Positions 43,261 through 55,444 of a stretch of DNA of 64,000 nt are shown here, one piece after another. This DNA is from Rhipidocladum racemiflorum. Lineage: Eukaryota > Streptophyta > Magnoliopsida > Poales > Poaceae. Each line of letters opens with the position of its first letter. Positions within the stretch are counted from its first letter, which is position 1. The stretch lies in NCBI GenBank assembly GCA_036346355.1, contig CM070577.1, positions 78,762,509 through 78,826,508 on the forward strand, given 5' to 3'. Below the pieces are notes generated by a model. The model saw only the letters and a list, made by a program, of their open reading frames with translations, was not told where the DNA came from and did not search any database. Both the position numbers and the translations under genes were made by a program.

Positions 43261-44988
43261 ATGTTTTGCTATGTAGGCTTCTCGCGCAAGGAAGGAGAAC
43301 ATATGGCTAGTGGATTAGGATGCTCACGCCACATGTCAGGTGATAAGAATTGGTTCTCCTCCTCACTCGTGCATCTCGTCTTTGAAAGTGTTACTTTTGG
43401 AGATGCTTCTTCCTCTTCTGTTGTGGCAAAAGGTACAATAAAGGTAAGTGACAAGTTTATGTTCAAAGATGTGGCTCTTGTTGAAAATTTGAAATATAAC
43501 TTGCTTTCTGTCTCACAAATGCTTGATGAAGATCTTGAGATAAGCTTTAAGAAAAATGAATGCAAAGTGCTAGATGCTTGGTGATCTTGTGTTCAAAATT
43601 TCTCGTTTTGGAAGAGTCTTTAAAGCTGATTTTGATGCATCACCTTCTTCTAAGCATATGTGTCTAATTGCCAATGTTTCTAAAGATTTATTCTTTTGGC
43701 ATCGTAGACTTGGTCATGTTGGTTTTGATCATCTTACTCGTGTAAGTGGTTTAGATCTTATATGTGGCCTGCCTAAGCTTAAGGGTGATAGCAATCTAGT
43801 ATGTTCTTCTTGTAGACATGGTAAGATGATTGCAGTTCACATCCACCTCTTACCATGATGATGACAAACGCCCGGGACAGCTTCTACATCTTGATACTGA
43901 TTGGACCATCTCGAGTTCAATCCTTTGGAGGCAAGCGGTATGTGCTTGTGATTGTTGATGATTTTTCTAGATACTCTTGGGTGTATTTTATGGCATCTAA
44001 GGATGAGGCTTTTAGTCATTTTAGAAGTCTTGTTCTTAGGCTTTCATTGACCATCCAGAGCTCTCAAAGCTATTAGAAGTGATAATGGAACTGAATTCAA
44101 AAATGCTTACTTTGATCTCTTTTGTGCTGAAAAGGAATTGATCATCAATTTTCATCTCCTAGAGTGCCTCCACAAAATGGTGTAGTCGAAAGAAAAAGCG
44201 AGCGTTAGTTGAGATGGCTAGAACCATGTTAGATGAACATCTCTCTCCTAGAAATTTTTAATGAAGCTATTTCAACCGCTTGTTATGTTTCAAACCGTGT
44301 GTTTTTGAGATCAAAATTGGGTAAGACTCCATATGAGCTTCGGTTTGGACATAGACCTTCATTTCTCACTTTCGAAGTTTTTGGATGCAAATGTTTTGTC
44401 TTGAAATCTGGAAATCTTGATAAATTTGAAGCTAGATCAACTGATGGCATTTTTCTTGGATATCCTGTTCATACTGTGGCTATCGTGGTGCTTGTTTTGG
44501 AGACTAACAAAATTGTGGAAACTTGTGAAGTTACTTTTGATGAGGCTAGTCCAGGCACTAGTCCAAGTAATGCAGGTCTGCAAAGCGCATACATTCAGGG
44601 GGAGAAAATCTTTGAAGATGATGATGATGTTGAAGATGAGGTCTTGACTCTTCCTAATGCACAACAAGATGTAGCACCTTTGGCACCTACTACTACATCA
44701 CCTACAGCTAACCATCCTCAAGCTACAACATCATCTGTACATGCTGAAAATGAAGGAGAAGGAGAAGTCTCAAAAGCCAATACTCCCTTGTACATTCAAA
44801 AAATGCATCCATCTGAACAAATGATTGGAGACCTAAATGAGAGAGTCACTCGATCCAGGTTTATTCATTCTGACACTCATGCTCATTCCGCTTTAGTTGC
44901 TTCTTTTGAACCCAAAGATATATCTCATGCATTATCTGACGAATCTTGGATCAATGCCATGCATGAAGAAATAGAGAATTTTGAATGA
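43261..44988 (+). pseudogene. pol: Sirevirus F protease remnant and integrase
   Basis: ASGLGCSRHMSGDKNWF again shows GLG where DSG is expected, as in C. Integrase pieces follow: HRRLGHVGFDHL, CSSCRHGK, VLVIVDDFSRYSWVYF and the end VTFDEASPGTSPSNA. Frameshifts lie near 43575, 43850, 44050 and 44130-44270; just after VVERK, where the catalytic Glu lies, the frame ends in a stop. From 44570 the frame crosses the linker into the start of reverse transcriptase (SWINAMHEEIENFE), where TGA replaces a codon that is Arg in C. Confidence 0.9.
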
Positions 44989-45780
44989 AATAAAGTTTGG
45001 AAACTTGTCTCGCCTCCTCCAGATTTTAATGTTATTGGAACTAGATGGGTTTTCAAAAATAAACAAAGTGAGGATGGTGTTGTTGTTAGAAACAAGGCTA
45101 GATTGGTTGCTCAAGGTTACACTCAAATTGAAGGCTTAGATTTTGATGAAACCTTTGCTCTGTTGCTAGAATTGAAGCCATTAGAATCCTTTTAGCTTTT
45201 GCTGCATCCAAAGGTTTCAAATTGTATCAAATGGATGTGAAAAGTGCTTTTCTTAATGGCTACATAAATGAGGAGGTTTATGTCAAGCAACCACCTGGTT
45301 TTGAAAATCCAAAGTTTCCAAATCATGTGTTCAAACTATCAAAAGCTTTGTATGGTTTGAAACAAGCCCCTAGAGCATGGTATGATAGGCTAAAAACCTT
45401 TTACTTGAAAAGGCTTTTTAATGGGAAAGGTTGACAAAACTCTCTTTTACTCAAGCAAGGCAATGATCAACTATTCGCTCAGATTTATGTTGATGATATT
45501 ATCTTTGGTGGTTGATCTCATGTTTTAGTGTCCGAGTTTCGAAACAATGAGGAAGGAGTTTGAGATGAGTATGATGGGTGAGTTGACATACTTTTTGGGA
45601 TTTCAAATCAAGCAAACGAAGGATGGTACTTTTGTACATCAAAGCAAATACACGAAAGACTTGCTACATCGCTTTGGAATGGAAAACGACAAGCCGATCA
45701 TGACACCCATGGAGAGCACTTGCGCACTTGACCACGATGAAGATGGTGAGCAGGTTGATCAAAGGAATATAGAAGCATGA
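44989..45780 (+). pseudogene. pol: Sirevirus F reverse transcriptase
   Basis: Pieces include GTRWVFKNK, YQMDVKSAFLNGYINEE, LYGLKQAPRAWYDRL and the catalytic YVDDIIFGG, but a TGA follows directly after that box at about 45513. Frameshifts fall near 45160 and 45400. The segment ends with MESTCALDHDEDGEQ and a frame change into RNase H. Confidence 0.92.
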
Positions 45781-46435
45781 TAGGTTCACTTTTGTACCTC
45801 ACCGCATCAAGGCCGGATATACAATTTGCTGTATGCTTGTGTGCTCGTTTTCAAGCTTCCCCACGTGCTTCACATCGACAAGGTATCAAAAGGATTTTCA
45901 GGTATCTTCATGGAACTCAAGATTTTGGCATTTGGCTTTCTGCTTCCTCATGCATTAGTTTGAGATCTTTTTCTCGATGCTGATTTTGGAGGATGTAGAA
46001 TTGATAGGAAAAGCACTACGGTTCATGTCACTTCTTGGGAAATTCTCTCATTGCATGGTCATCTAGAAAGCAATCTTACATTTGCACAATCAAGCACGAA
46101 TCTGAATATGTGGTCTTTGCTAGTTGTTGTTCTCAAATTCTTTGGATAGTAGCTACACTTAAAGATTATGGGGTTATTTTGGATAGTGTTCCTCTTACGT
46201 GTGATAACACTAGTGCAATTTGCATTGCTAAGAACCTGTGCAACATTCAAGAACAAAACATATTGACATCAGATTTCACTTTCTTAGAGATCATGTTGAA
46301 AAAGGCAACATTGTGCTTCATCATGTGGATACTGAACATCAATTGGCAGACATTTTCACAAAACCTTTGTCTTCTTCTCGTTTTGCTTTTATTCGGGGAG
46401 AACTTGGAATTGTTCATCCAATGGGATTGTTTTGA
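45777..46435 (+). pseudogene. pol: Sirevirus F RNase H
   Basis: GSLLYLTASRPDIQFAVCLC, then after a shift near 45975 NSLIAWSSRKQS, ESEYVVFASCCSQILW and CDNTSAICIAKN, then after another shift HIDIRFHFLRDHVEKGN and DIFTKPLSSSRFAF. These are copia RNase H landmarks, in three frames. Confidence 0.9.
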
Positions 46436-47565
46436 GGGGGAGTTTCTTTGCCAAGTTCTTTCACTTGATGAGCTCACTTTATCATATTTCTTTATATACT
46501 ATATAATTGAGCTAATATATGATAATCTAAATTGTCTCACTTGAACTAAGAATGACATTGCAGAATTCCCTGATCTGATTGCCTATAGCTAGATACTCTG
46601 TGATATCTTACTCTTTTAGGCTTGTTATTGAATCTTCTTGATAAATTTGGGCTATGGAGCAAGTGTATTTTCAGCTTTACTCTTTCATAAGACCTCTTAA
46701 TCAGTTTTGCATGTTTATAATCAAAGAAAAATGAAAAGAAAAGGGAATAAATAAAAAAAGGGTTGTTAAAAGCAAAAGCCTCAAGTTATGTGCTTCAGGC
46801 ATGCTTTCCTTAAAAAATAAGATGTATGCTTCAAGCATGCCATTCCCTCAAAGATAAGATGTATGCTTCAAGCATGCCACTCCTAGAAAATAAAAGAAGT
46901 ATGCTTCAAGCATGCCACATGCGATTTATTGTTTAAAGATTAAATTGGTCTACTAGATTGGAGTTGAAACTACTTGCTCGCCCTAAGTTGTTAGTTGCTT
47001 CAATTTTTTAAAGCCTTGCTTTTTCTGCTAAGATCTTGCTTAGTACTTGGCTATAGTTGACTAAATTGAGGTTGAGATGCATGTCATTCCCTAACTTGTT
47101 AAAATCACTTCAAGATCATGTATTTTGCATATTATGTGATATATAAGGTTATATGATCGAATGAGCTCATCTTTTCCTATCTTGGCACTCCCTTGTTTCT
47201 CCTTGTGAAATCTTTGCTACAGGAAAAATTTTGAACCTGTTCTCTCTTTTACTCTTGATGAATCCATTGTCAAAGGGGGAGAAATTTGGGAATCGTTGAA
47301 AAGTTTAAGAAAAAGGGGGAGTTGTTTTTGGAAATTTGAGAATTTTGGGAGTAGTTTGGAGAATTTTGGAATTTTTGGGCACATTGCACATTCACACACA
47401 TTTTCCTTCTCAGGGGGCGATTTTGTTTTGCATTTTGGTCAAAGGGGGAATTCTGTGTTTTCTTACTTTGGTCTTTGATCCTTTGGATTTCAAAATCTTT
47501 TGTAAAGTGAATGCCAAATGTTCAATTCTAAGTGGTGTTGCCAATGTTTTCATCAAGGGGGAGAT
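46436..47565 (+). other. Non-coding 3' segment of Sirevirus F
   Basis: Equivalent to 13631-14652 in C. It contains the GTATGCTTCAAGCATGC palindrome array at about 46787-46920 and repeated purine runs: AAAGGGGGAGAAA near 47273, AAAAAGGGGGAG near 47310, AAAGGGGGAA near 47441 and the terminal CAAGGGGGAGATT at 47554. No envelope-like frame is visible. Confidence 0.85.
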
Positions 47566-49485
47566 TGTGAAATCATGTGCTGAAAAATTGGTTTTGAACT
47601 GAAAAATTAACTTAGAATTGGATTTGCAAAATGTGCTTGTGCATGTGCTTGACAATTTGACAAGAAGCGATAAGTTTAAGCACTGCGCGGACCAAGCTCT
47701 CAAGAAACAGTAAGTTCCCCATCTGCGACGGACCAAGTTTTTGGGTCTGTCGTGGACATGCTTTTAAACTCTTTGAGCCAAACTTAATTTTCCTCAAAAC
47801 CAGTAAGTTGTGCATGTACAACGGACAAAGTTTTGAGTCTGTTGTAAACGTGCTTTTGAACTCATTGAGCCAAACTCTTTTTCCAAGAAACCAGTAAGTT
47901 CCACATCTACACCGGACAAGTTTTCTTTCTGTCCGTCGTGAACGTGTTTGCTTTAGGGTTTCGTTCGGACCATGTTGTTTTTGAAACCGAGCGTGGCACG
48001 TTGGCGCCGGACAAGATTTTTGGTCCGCTGTGAACATGAATTTGAAAGCGTTTTTGAACCGAGACTTTTGCATGTACGACGGACCGATTTTGGTTGTCCG
48101 TCGTAAATATGTTTTCGTCGGGATGTTTTCTTTTGGAACCGAGAGTTTCCCTTGTACAACGGACAGACTTTGTTGGTCCTTCGTGAACTGTTTTCTAGGG
48201 TTTCTCTTGGCATTTGCGCCGGACTGGTTTTGTTGTCCGTCGTGAATGGGATTTGCTCAATTAGGGTTTTGAGCGATTTTGAGATTGAATTTTGAATTTG
48301 ATTTTGAGATTATGAAATTTGTGATAATTTCATGATGCTTCTTTTGAAGTGGACTTTATGCAATGCTCATGTGAGTAGTTGCATGGATTGACATTGAGTC
48401 AAGTCGTGGACTTGTGCTCGGATTTGTTTTGTGTTTTGTTCATGTGCAGGTATTGCTCGAGGACAAACGTGGTCGATGACGGGACCGGAACTAGGTTCGT
48501 GGAGGAACTGAGGTTCGGGACTAGGTTCAGGAGGAACTGAGGTCTTGGTGGTCAAGGATGTCATGCGGGACGTTCGGGCTAAGAGAATGGTGCACATGAA
48601 GAATGGTTAGTCACGTGAGAATGGCAGGAGGTCATTCGCGTGCAAAGTGTTAGTCACGTGAGTATGGCAGGTGGCCATACGCGTGCAAAGTGTTAGTCAC
48701 GTGAGTATGGTAGGGTTACCATACGCGTGCAAGAGTTGTACTCGGCCAGGTTGGGCCAAGTAGAGTTGTGTTGGATACGGATTCCTTTTAGGGAATAGGA
48801 ATCGTATTCAGAACTCCTTGTGGGTTGGTGCTTTAAATAGGTGGGGGGTCTCCTGTTGAAAGGCACCAAGTAGAGCTAAGCGCATCAAGCTTTGAGCTTG
48901 GTTTTAGGGTTTGTACTCTTTTGATGAGAGTATTTTAGACAAGAAATAAAGAACAATTCTTCCAAGATTTTTGCGTGCTACAGTAACCACGTCGCTACAG
49001 TGTTTTCTGTTTTGGTTCTTGTTTGCATGCTTGTTCTAATTCTAGATTGGTTTTTGATCGTTGAGTTTCATCTTGATTTGATCCATCAAAAACCGTTCTA
49101 GGGTATTGATTTAGAGTTTCTCAAAGTCTAGTTGATTAATCTTTTGAAGATCTTGTTTTATCTTGAAGTTTTGATTAGATTGATTCTCGTCAAGCTCTGA
49201 AACAGCAAGCTTGCGAAGCTTATAACTTTTGATCCGTAAGTCCGATCGAGCTGATTCTTTTTGGGTTCGGTTAAATGCTGGAATCTAGTTTCTTGTGTCC
49301 AAATTTCAGATCGATCCGACGGTTGGATCTCCAGGAATTCGCGTTTTACCGAACCTTTATCATTCTGTTTTTGTCGAAAACGAGGCAATTATTTGGTTCT
49401 GTTTTGGGGTGAACTTTTAATAGGTCAAGAATTTGGTTTTAGCTTCCGCACAATCATTCACCCCCCCTCTGATTGCTATATTCGT
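47566..49485 (+). repeat. 3' LTR of Sirevirus F, 3'-truncated
   Basis: Near-identical to 39199-41131, including palindromes, G-boxes (from 48611) and TTTAAATAG at 48832-48840. It stops after GATTGCTATATTCGT; the final ATACTTCGATCCTACA is absent and CACTA subterminal sequence starts instead. Confidence 0.93.
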
Positions 49486-49771
49486 GAAACCGATTGTGAT
49501 GAGACTAGTATCACAATCGGTTCTTGTTGGGAACCGATGGTGATGAGGTATTATTACAATCGGTTCTTGTTGGGAACCGATTGTGATGAGGATAGTATCA
49601 CAATCGGTTCTTGTTGGGAACCGATGGTGATGAGGTATTATTACAATCGGTTCTTTTTGGGAACCGATTGTGATGAGGATAGTATCACAATCGGTTCCAA
49701 CAAAGAACCGATTGTGGTGGTGCTGACCATATCACATTCTTCACAATATATATGTTATCACAGAACATAAC
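49486..49771. repeat. Duplicate of the left flank of F
   Basis: Matches 38870-39198 from GAAACCGATTGTGATGAG through CAGAACATAAC but is about 43 bp shorter, lacking one subterminal unit. A normal insertion would have only ATAAC here. After 49771 the CACTA interior continues with ATTATCACAGAACATTCAC. Confidence 0.9.
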
Positions 49772-49843
49772 ATTATCACAGAACATTCACAATATGACAC
49801 ATAACATTCACAATATGTTATCACAAAACATGCATCACAATTT

Positions 49844-52800
49844 CTAATACATTATCACAGAACATTCACATAAACATCCAAGCATATCGCATTCAGTACA
49901 CATTACATTCTCATTAATATTGTTCACATTATATATTGAGTAGTAAGAGCCTGTCGGGTCTTTAAATCTACCATCCTCCACTATAACTTCTGTCCAGTAC
50001 CACTGGCATATGTGGTCTCGCAATTTCTTGAGATCCTTATTGCTTAGGCTCTTCCCGGGGATATCAATGTCCTGCAAGAAAGTTTTAAATTTTTATTTTA
50101 AAAGAATGATAGTATTATGCATGTAAACAAATATCACATTGGCACTATTATATTGATAGTAGTGCAATAATCAGTTCTATACCTTAAGGAAAAGATTTGA
50201 GCCACCGACCAGAATCAGCATGTGATGCATCACGTAAAAGCCGCACATGTCATCACACCCCTGTTGATGACACTGTGAACAAAGAAACTTAAATTAGGAG
50301 ACGAATAATAGGTGTGAGAAAGAAATCCTATGATAGACACTTGTACCTTGAAGCGCTTCCACTCCAATTTGTTGCCTTGTTTATCATTGTGCCGGCCACC
50401 TTCCGCAATGTAAGAAAAGAAAGCCCTACATACATTGGAGAGATGCCATTGAGGTAAAAAATATCTAACGTAGTTCAATATGTACAGTGTTAGATTAGAG
50501 GAATGTACTTACTTCTTCAAAATAGGCTGGATCGCGTAGTCCATCGGTCTATTTTTGAGCGAGTTAAATGTGTAGACTTTGTTTTCACTCGGAACAACCA
50601 CAAGTAGGACCCAATGGTTGCTTATTAAACGGTACAGAACGCAAGAAAATAAGTTCACATACGGTTTAAGTGCGTACAAGTAATTGAATTTTATAGTAGT
50701 ACGTACTCCTGGTGGTACGGGAAAAGAATGAAGTCCTTTTTGCCTCAGCATGCAATGCCTGCTTGATGTATCCAACAAGGAACTCCGATTGCAACCTAGC
50801 CATGGTCGCAGACACCATCTCGGGGTCGACAAACCCGACAAGGTGTCGACCCGTCACGGCTCGCTGCCTCATTATCCTACAAATCATGTCAATTGTTCAA
50901 AAACATAATACAAAATCATTAAATAGCCATAGGGATGAGTATGATGCGATACTCACAACGTCCAGCATCGTACAGTAGAAATATCGATGGCTTTCAAGCT
51001 GTAGAAAAAAGAACAGATCTTCAAAACTCACTGGGAAGGTCCCATCCTCCTGGCGGTGGAAGTGTCCCCCTCGATACTTCACATTGAAATCGATGCGAGG
51101 CTCGACCTCATGTGACTTGTCGATGTACCATCCATGTAGCAAGCGAGTGCACAAGCCTAAAGCATTCAATTCATTACTTGGGAGAAAAGGCTTTCCATGT
51201 ACGAACTACTTAGAATCATGAGTGGTCTCTGACAACTTTGCCTTCTTCACAGAGGGATTCTCTGAGCTCTCCTGTGAATTTTTTGTCACCGTGCTAGTAG
51301 ACCTTTTGTGCACCAGCTGTGCACTCCGTTTAGGAGCCGGAGAAGTTGTAGCTGCAGCTGGAGGAGCAAAGTGCGATGAGCGAGGAGCAGTGCGGTAGGA
51401 GGCAGTGCGATGTGAGAACAAGCGTAGGAGCAGTGTAGCAGCAAGTGTAGGAGCAGTGCATGAGCGATAACCTGTAAAGCACATGCATATATGTAACAGG
51501 ACGTGTTGCAGTATTGAAATGATGGACAAGATGCGGAGTTTTATACCTTCTGCACTATGATACCCGTTGTGGGCCACTTGATGAATGACATCCGTGCTTG
51601 CCCAAGAGTGGTGATATCTTCGTTCGGGGGGAACTCCAGTGCATGAGATAGGAAATCATCGTGGACATAGTCCACCTGCACACTCATGTAGCCCTTCTCC
51701 AAAGGTGTACCATGCACCGTGTCATCCTCCTTGCTTGGAAATGCAACCCCGCGTCCAACCTCAATGCATAATCCGTCTTCGATCAGGACTAGCTGGCACT
51801 TGGCAGGATCCTACAAGAAGTGCGCAACTTGATCATAATATTTGCTGTGCGCAACTTGATCATAATCTTTGTTAGCTTACTCACGTACATTTTACTCAGA
51901 AACACTTATTACCTTGAAGTGGGGACCGGGCTGATCATTTCTGGAAACGCAGCTGCTAGGGCGTATCACAGGCGAGGCTACATGACCCTAACTCTGGGAG
52001 ATCATCGCCATCATCTCAGCCTTTAGGCGCTCCTCACGTATAATCCATGCCTCCTCCATCTCCTCCTTCACCTGGGCCCTTAGGCGCGCCTCACGTGCTT
52101 CCCATGATCTAGATCTGGCACTGGAAGCGCTCTCCTCTTGGAAGAAGGACCTCTTCGTATGCCCCGCACCTGCGGCAAGCACCCAACCCTTATGATCGGC
52201 CTTCCCGATTGCTGAAGACAGGATGTCCCTTGACCCTTAGCTTTGAAACGTTCCTTGCTCTTTTTGCTGGCTTACCGCCTCCTACAGGAAGCGAATATAA
52301 ATTAGTGCTACAATACAATGGGAAGGGTCAGCTGCAATGTACTATGTTAGATATCTTACGATGGTGGAGACGATCTATGCGGTCGCAGGGTTTGGAACCA
52401 CAAGCTAACCGTCGGAGGTTTTCTTCATCCTCGCTAATACCCAGTCGCGTGCCCGCTCCTCACATATGTGGAAGTAAGGCATCGTTGTCCCAGAGTTTGC
52501 ACACTCCTCGGCTTGTCGTGTCCACTCTGCCTTCTTCCCTACATAGCCGCCGGAACTGAGGTGATGCGCGTGTGTGTTATGCCTTTGTATAGCGGTGTTC
52601 CTCTCCCTCAGCTCCTCCACCTCGGGCAAATTCCTCATCCTTGTGAACTCCTCCCAAACCTCGGGAGTAACAAACGGATACCTTTGGAAGGGAGTACGGC
52701 TTTTCAACACATACTCAGCATACATGATAACCCTGAAATGCCTCAAAGCCACACCCATTCTCTTCAAAGCGTACCGTCTCACATCCATTTCCCCTTAACT

Positions 52801-52967
52801 TCGTCCCACAACCGCTTCTTTTGCTCGGCGCTAACTTCCTTCCTCCAGTCCTTCACTGTGATTGGCACTCTCTCCCTTACCAATTGGCCGAGAAAAGAGG
52901 AGTAGCGCCCCTTACACATGGCAGGACCCGTGCAAACTCCTGTGGCATTAAAGTGGAGAACCTGCGG
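49844..52967 (-). pseudogene. CACTA accessory gene with C48 (Ulp1-like) peptidase
   Basis: Read on the minus strand, the gene has, in order: VLHFNATGVC and WRKEVSAEQKKRLWDEVKGK (52967-52805); RRYALKRMGVALRHF, then a segment resembling the Ptta/En/Spm transposase family (PEVWEEFTRMRN, RNTAIQRHNTHAHHLSSGGY) to 52405; a Glu/Arg-rich coiled coil (52182-51988); a CACTA-associated domain (KCQLVLIEDGLCIEVGRG, VHGTPLEKGYMSVQVDYV) at about 51820-51550; a basic Ser/Pro linker; and a C48 peptidase region (51169-49844) with HWVLLVV, YTFNSLKN, and QQGCDDMCGFYVM carrying the Gln and Cys. The usual Asp of the triad reads Asn in YTFNS. Introns split it. A frameshift near 52790 and element H (52968-62072) break it. 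Role in transposition is inferred from the family. Confidence 0.82.
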
Positions 52968-55430
52968 TGTGACACCACGGAATGCCGAGACACCGTAAAC
53001 AAATGTGAATTAGAGAATGTGACCTTATAAAGTATGAAATCGGAGATTTAAAACTTTACGTTATGCAGTTTAATCGCGTTTCCGGGCCGATTTCGGAAGT
53101 TTGGGCCTTCCCGGAGGAGTTTGGGCCTTAGGGGGGTGAGTCGTGGGCCTTGGTGGGAGAGAGTTAGGGCCCATGAGGGAGAAGAGGCAGAATTTTGGGG
53201 GCTAGGGGCGTCCCTCCCTGCCCTAGCCGCCCCTCCCCCAATCCCCATCTCTCTTGGGTGCCTCCTCCTCTCCCTCTTGGGCGCCTCCTCCCCTCCCCCA
53301 TGGGTGCGCCCCCAATTCCTCCTCTCCACCTCCTTTGCTGCAAAGAGGAGATCCCCCACCACACAACCTCGCTGTCCCCTCCAACGGGAAGCCCCGCGAC
53401 GAGGAGATCCGGCGATTCTAGCGCGAGGAGGACGTTCGGGAGGCTCGGGAGGATAGATCTCGGCGTTCGTCGTTCGTCGGGAGGAGGTAAGGCATGGGTG
53501 ATCCTTGGGTTTGGGTCTAGGTACTGTTATAGGGATGAATTTCATGTTTTTAGATCAAGGGAGGTGCTGCCATGGGGTAGGATTGATGAAATCTAGAGTT
53601 GTGTTCATGTTCTGGTTCGGGCAGATTGGGAACCCGAACTAGGGCAGGCGTTTTCGCCAATTTCGAGTTTGAATCTGACCGTACGGACTTTTAGGAAGTT
53701 GTAGATAATTTCCTTATCTTTCCGTGCATATAAAGAAATTGAAATTCCGCCCAGCCGTTTCGAAGTTATGGCTGTTTTACCGAGCGCTGTCAAATCTGTG
53801 ACGAGATTGGGACAGTTCGTGTTCAACGTTAGATTAAACAACATTAGAGTCCGAATTAGTCTTTCCCTATAACTAGAAAAAGTTGGGAAATTTCCTAAGC
53901 TATGCGGGATGTACTTGTTTATTCAATTTGGAGTCCTAGAACAGAAGTTATGCCCATTGGAAGTCCGCTGTCCCGAAGGGACAGATTTGCTGTTTTCTGA
54001 TTTTAGGAGTTGTATGCGAAGTCGGGTAGTGGGATTTATTTGTGTACTGTATTGTGGACCCAATTTGAGTGAGTGGCACGTGTTTGCAGGTGGTGTGCCT
54101 CCAGGAGTGCCCTCAACCTCTCGTCACTCCGTTACTCGTGGGTGAAGGCAAGTGTTTTGCGTGGTTTTTATGTTATACGTGCTGCTAGAATTGATTGATG
54201 GTATTTGGAATAGTTAACATGTTGTCTTGCCATGCCATGGAATTACATGTTATAATGGATAGGATGTCCTTAGGCCATGATTGAAATAATGTCGATGATA
54301 TGGGGTCCTCATGCTATGATTAAAATGCTTGTTGTTGATAAAGGATTCATGCCATGTCTTTGAAAGGTTACCGTTGATTGTTGATCACGGTCTTACATGT
54401 TGAGAGGCCATACGTTGATATGAAATATTCTATTTATGAATACGTTACTGTCCATTTTGCATGCATGGCATATTTTCATGGCTGGCCGGTGAGTTAAGTC
54501 ATAACTATTCCGGTAGGGGCGGTGAGAACCGTTATGACTAGTCCGGGGCCATTCGTTTGAGTAAGTCCTACCTCGTGATTCCATCACCGAGGTGACTGGA
54601 AGCGAGTGATAGGCACCCTCCATCTTCGGGATGGAAGGGGGAAAAGGGTGCATACCGACGGGTGTGCACTCAACCATACCGGTATGAGTATTCCAGAAGA
54701 CATGTGCATTGCATTGCATGAATGAAACTATGAATGAGAATGTTGTTGAATTGTTCATGAGTTCATGAGACGAACACCATATTGATCAAGAGATGATTAT
54801 GATGTTTTACCATGTCGTGTACGTGAGAATGGTAATGATGTGATATGTAATGCTTATGAAGATTGAAGTTGATGGTTTGTTGTCTTGCACTCTGTTTTCC
54901 ATTGTATTACACTTATTTGAGTTATGAACTCACGCTTGTATTTTCGTTGTTTGTTTTCTTTAGGTACCATGAAATCGGGCGGCTGGAAAGGGTTTTAGCT
55001 ACACTACTCCACGTAGTATCATAATCTAGCAAATTCACTGTTGTGGAGACATGACAATAAGCATTACAATAATCTTTAGTGTATGGTACTGTATGTTTGG
55101 TTGTCTCCTCATGTGTATCATGTGGGGCTATGGAGGGAGTTGTTTTAACTTCCTAGATTTAAATTGATGCTTATTATTTTGCTATCGATGCTTATTGATG
55201 TTTTAGTTGATGTTTAGCTATCCTTATCGCTGCGTATGGATATCTCGTTTGTCTTACATATTGATATGATGCTATCTTTGTTAAGTTTCATGCAAAAACA
55301 AAGGAGATGCTGCCAAAATTTCCAATTATTCCAAATGATTACTTGCTGTAATTTACCTTAAATTATGGTATTAAATGTGTTAGGGTCTATGTTTGGTGAC
55401 ATTCGGGCTTAGTAAAAGCCGGGTTATTCT
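52968..55430 (+). repeat. 5' LTR of H
   Basis: Begins TGTGACACCACGG. The 3' end is damaged: where the other LTR has GGGGTGTTACA, this copy reads GGGTTATTCTGA, so the boundary is known only to within a few bases. It includes a GC-rich block (53200-53480) ending in GGAGGTAAGG, a good splice-donor match, and later intron-like TTTCTTTAGGTACC near 54956. Confidence 0.9.
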
Positions 55431-55433
55431 GAT

Positions 55434-55444
55434 TGGTATCGAGC
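55434..55444 (+). promoter_or_regulatory. Primer-binding site of H (one base missing)
   Basis: TGGTATCGAGC lacks one A relative to TGGTATCAGAGC, the initiator tRNA-Met complement seen in A, C and F. The defect lies next to the damaged LTR end. Confidence 0.8.

Larger units (their letters stand above)
39199..49485 (+). mobile_element. Ty1/copia Sirevirus element F (degenerate)
   Basis: Same family as C but a separate subfamily: LTRs of 1933 bp (39199-41131) and 1920 bp (47566-49485) begin TGTGAAAT. The domain order is the same, with many frameshifts and stops. It inserted in CACTA G after ATAAC (39194-39198). The right edge is abnormal: the 3' LTR lacks its last 16 or so bases and is followed by a 286-bp second copy of the left flank, which itself ends in ATAAC at 49767-49771. 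Confidence 0.93.

Noticed and set aside
50712..50978. Plus-strand frame across the CACTA peptidase region
   Set aside because: The minus strand carries the recognisable peptidase motifs; this is its shadow.
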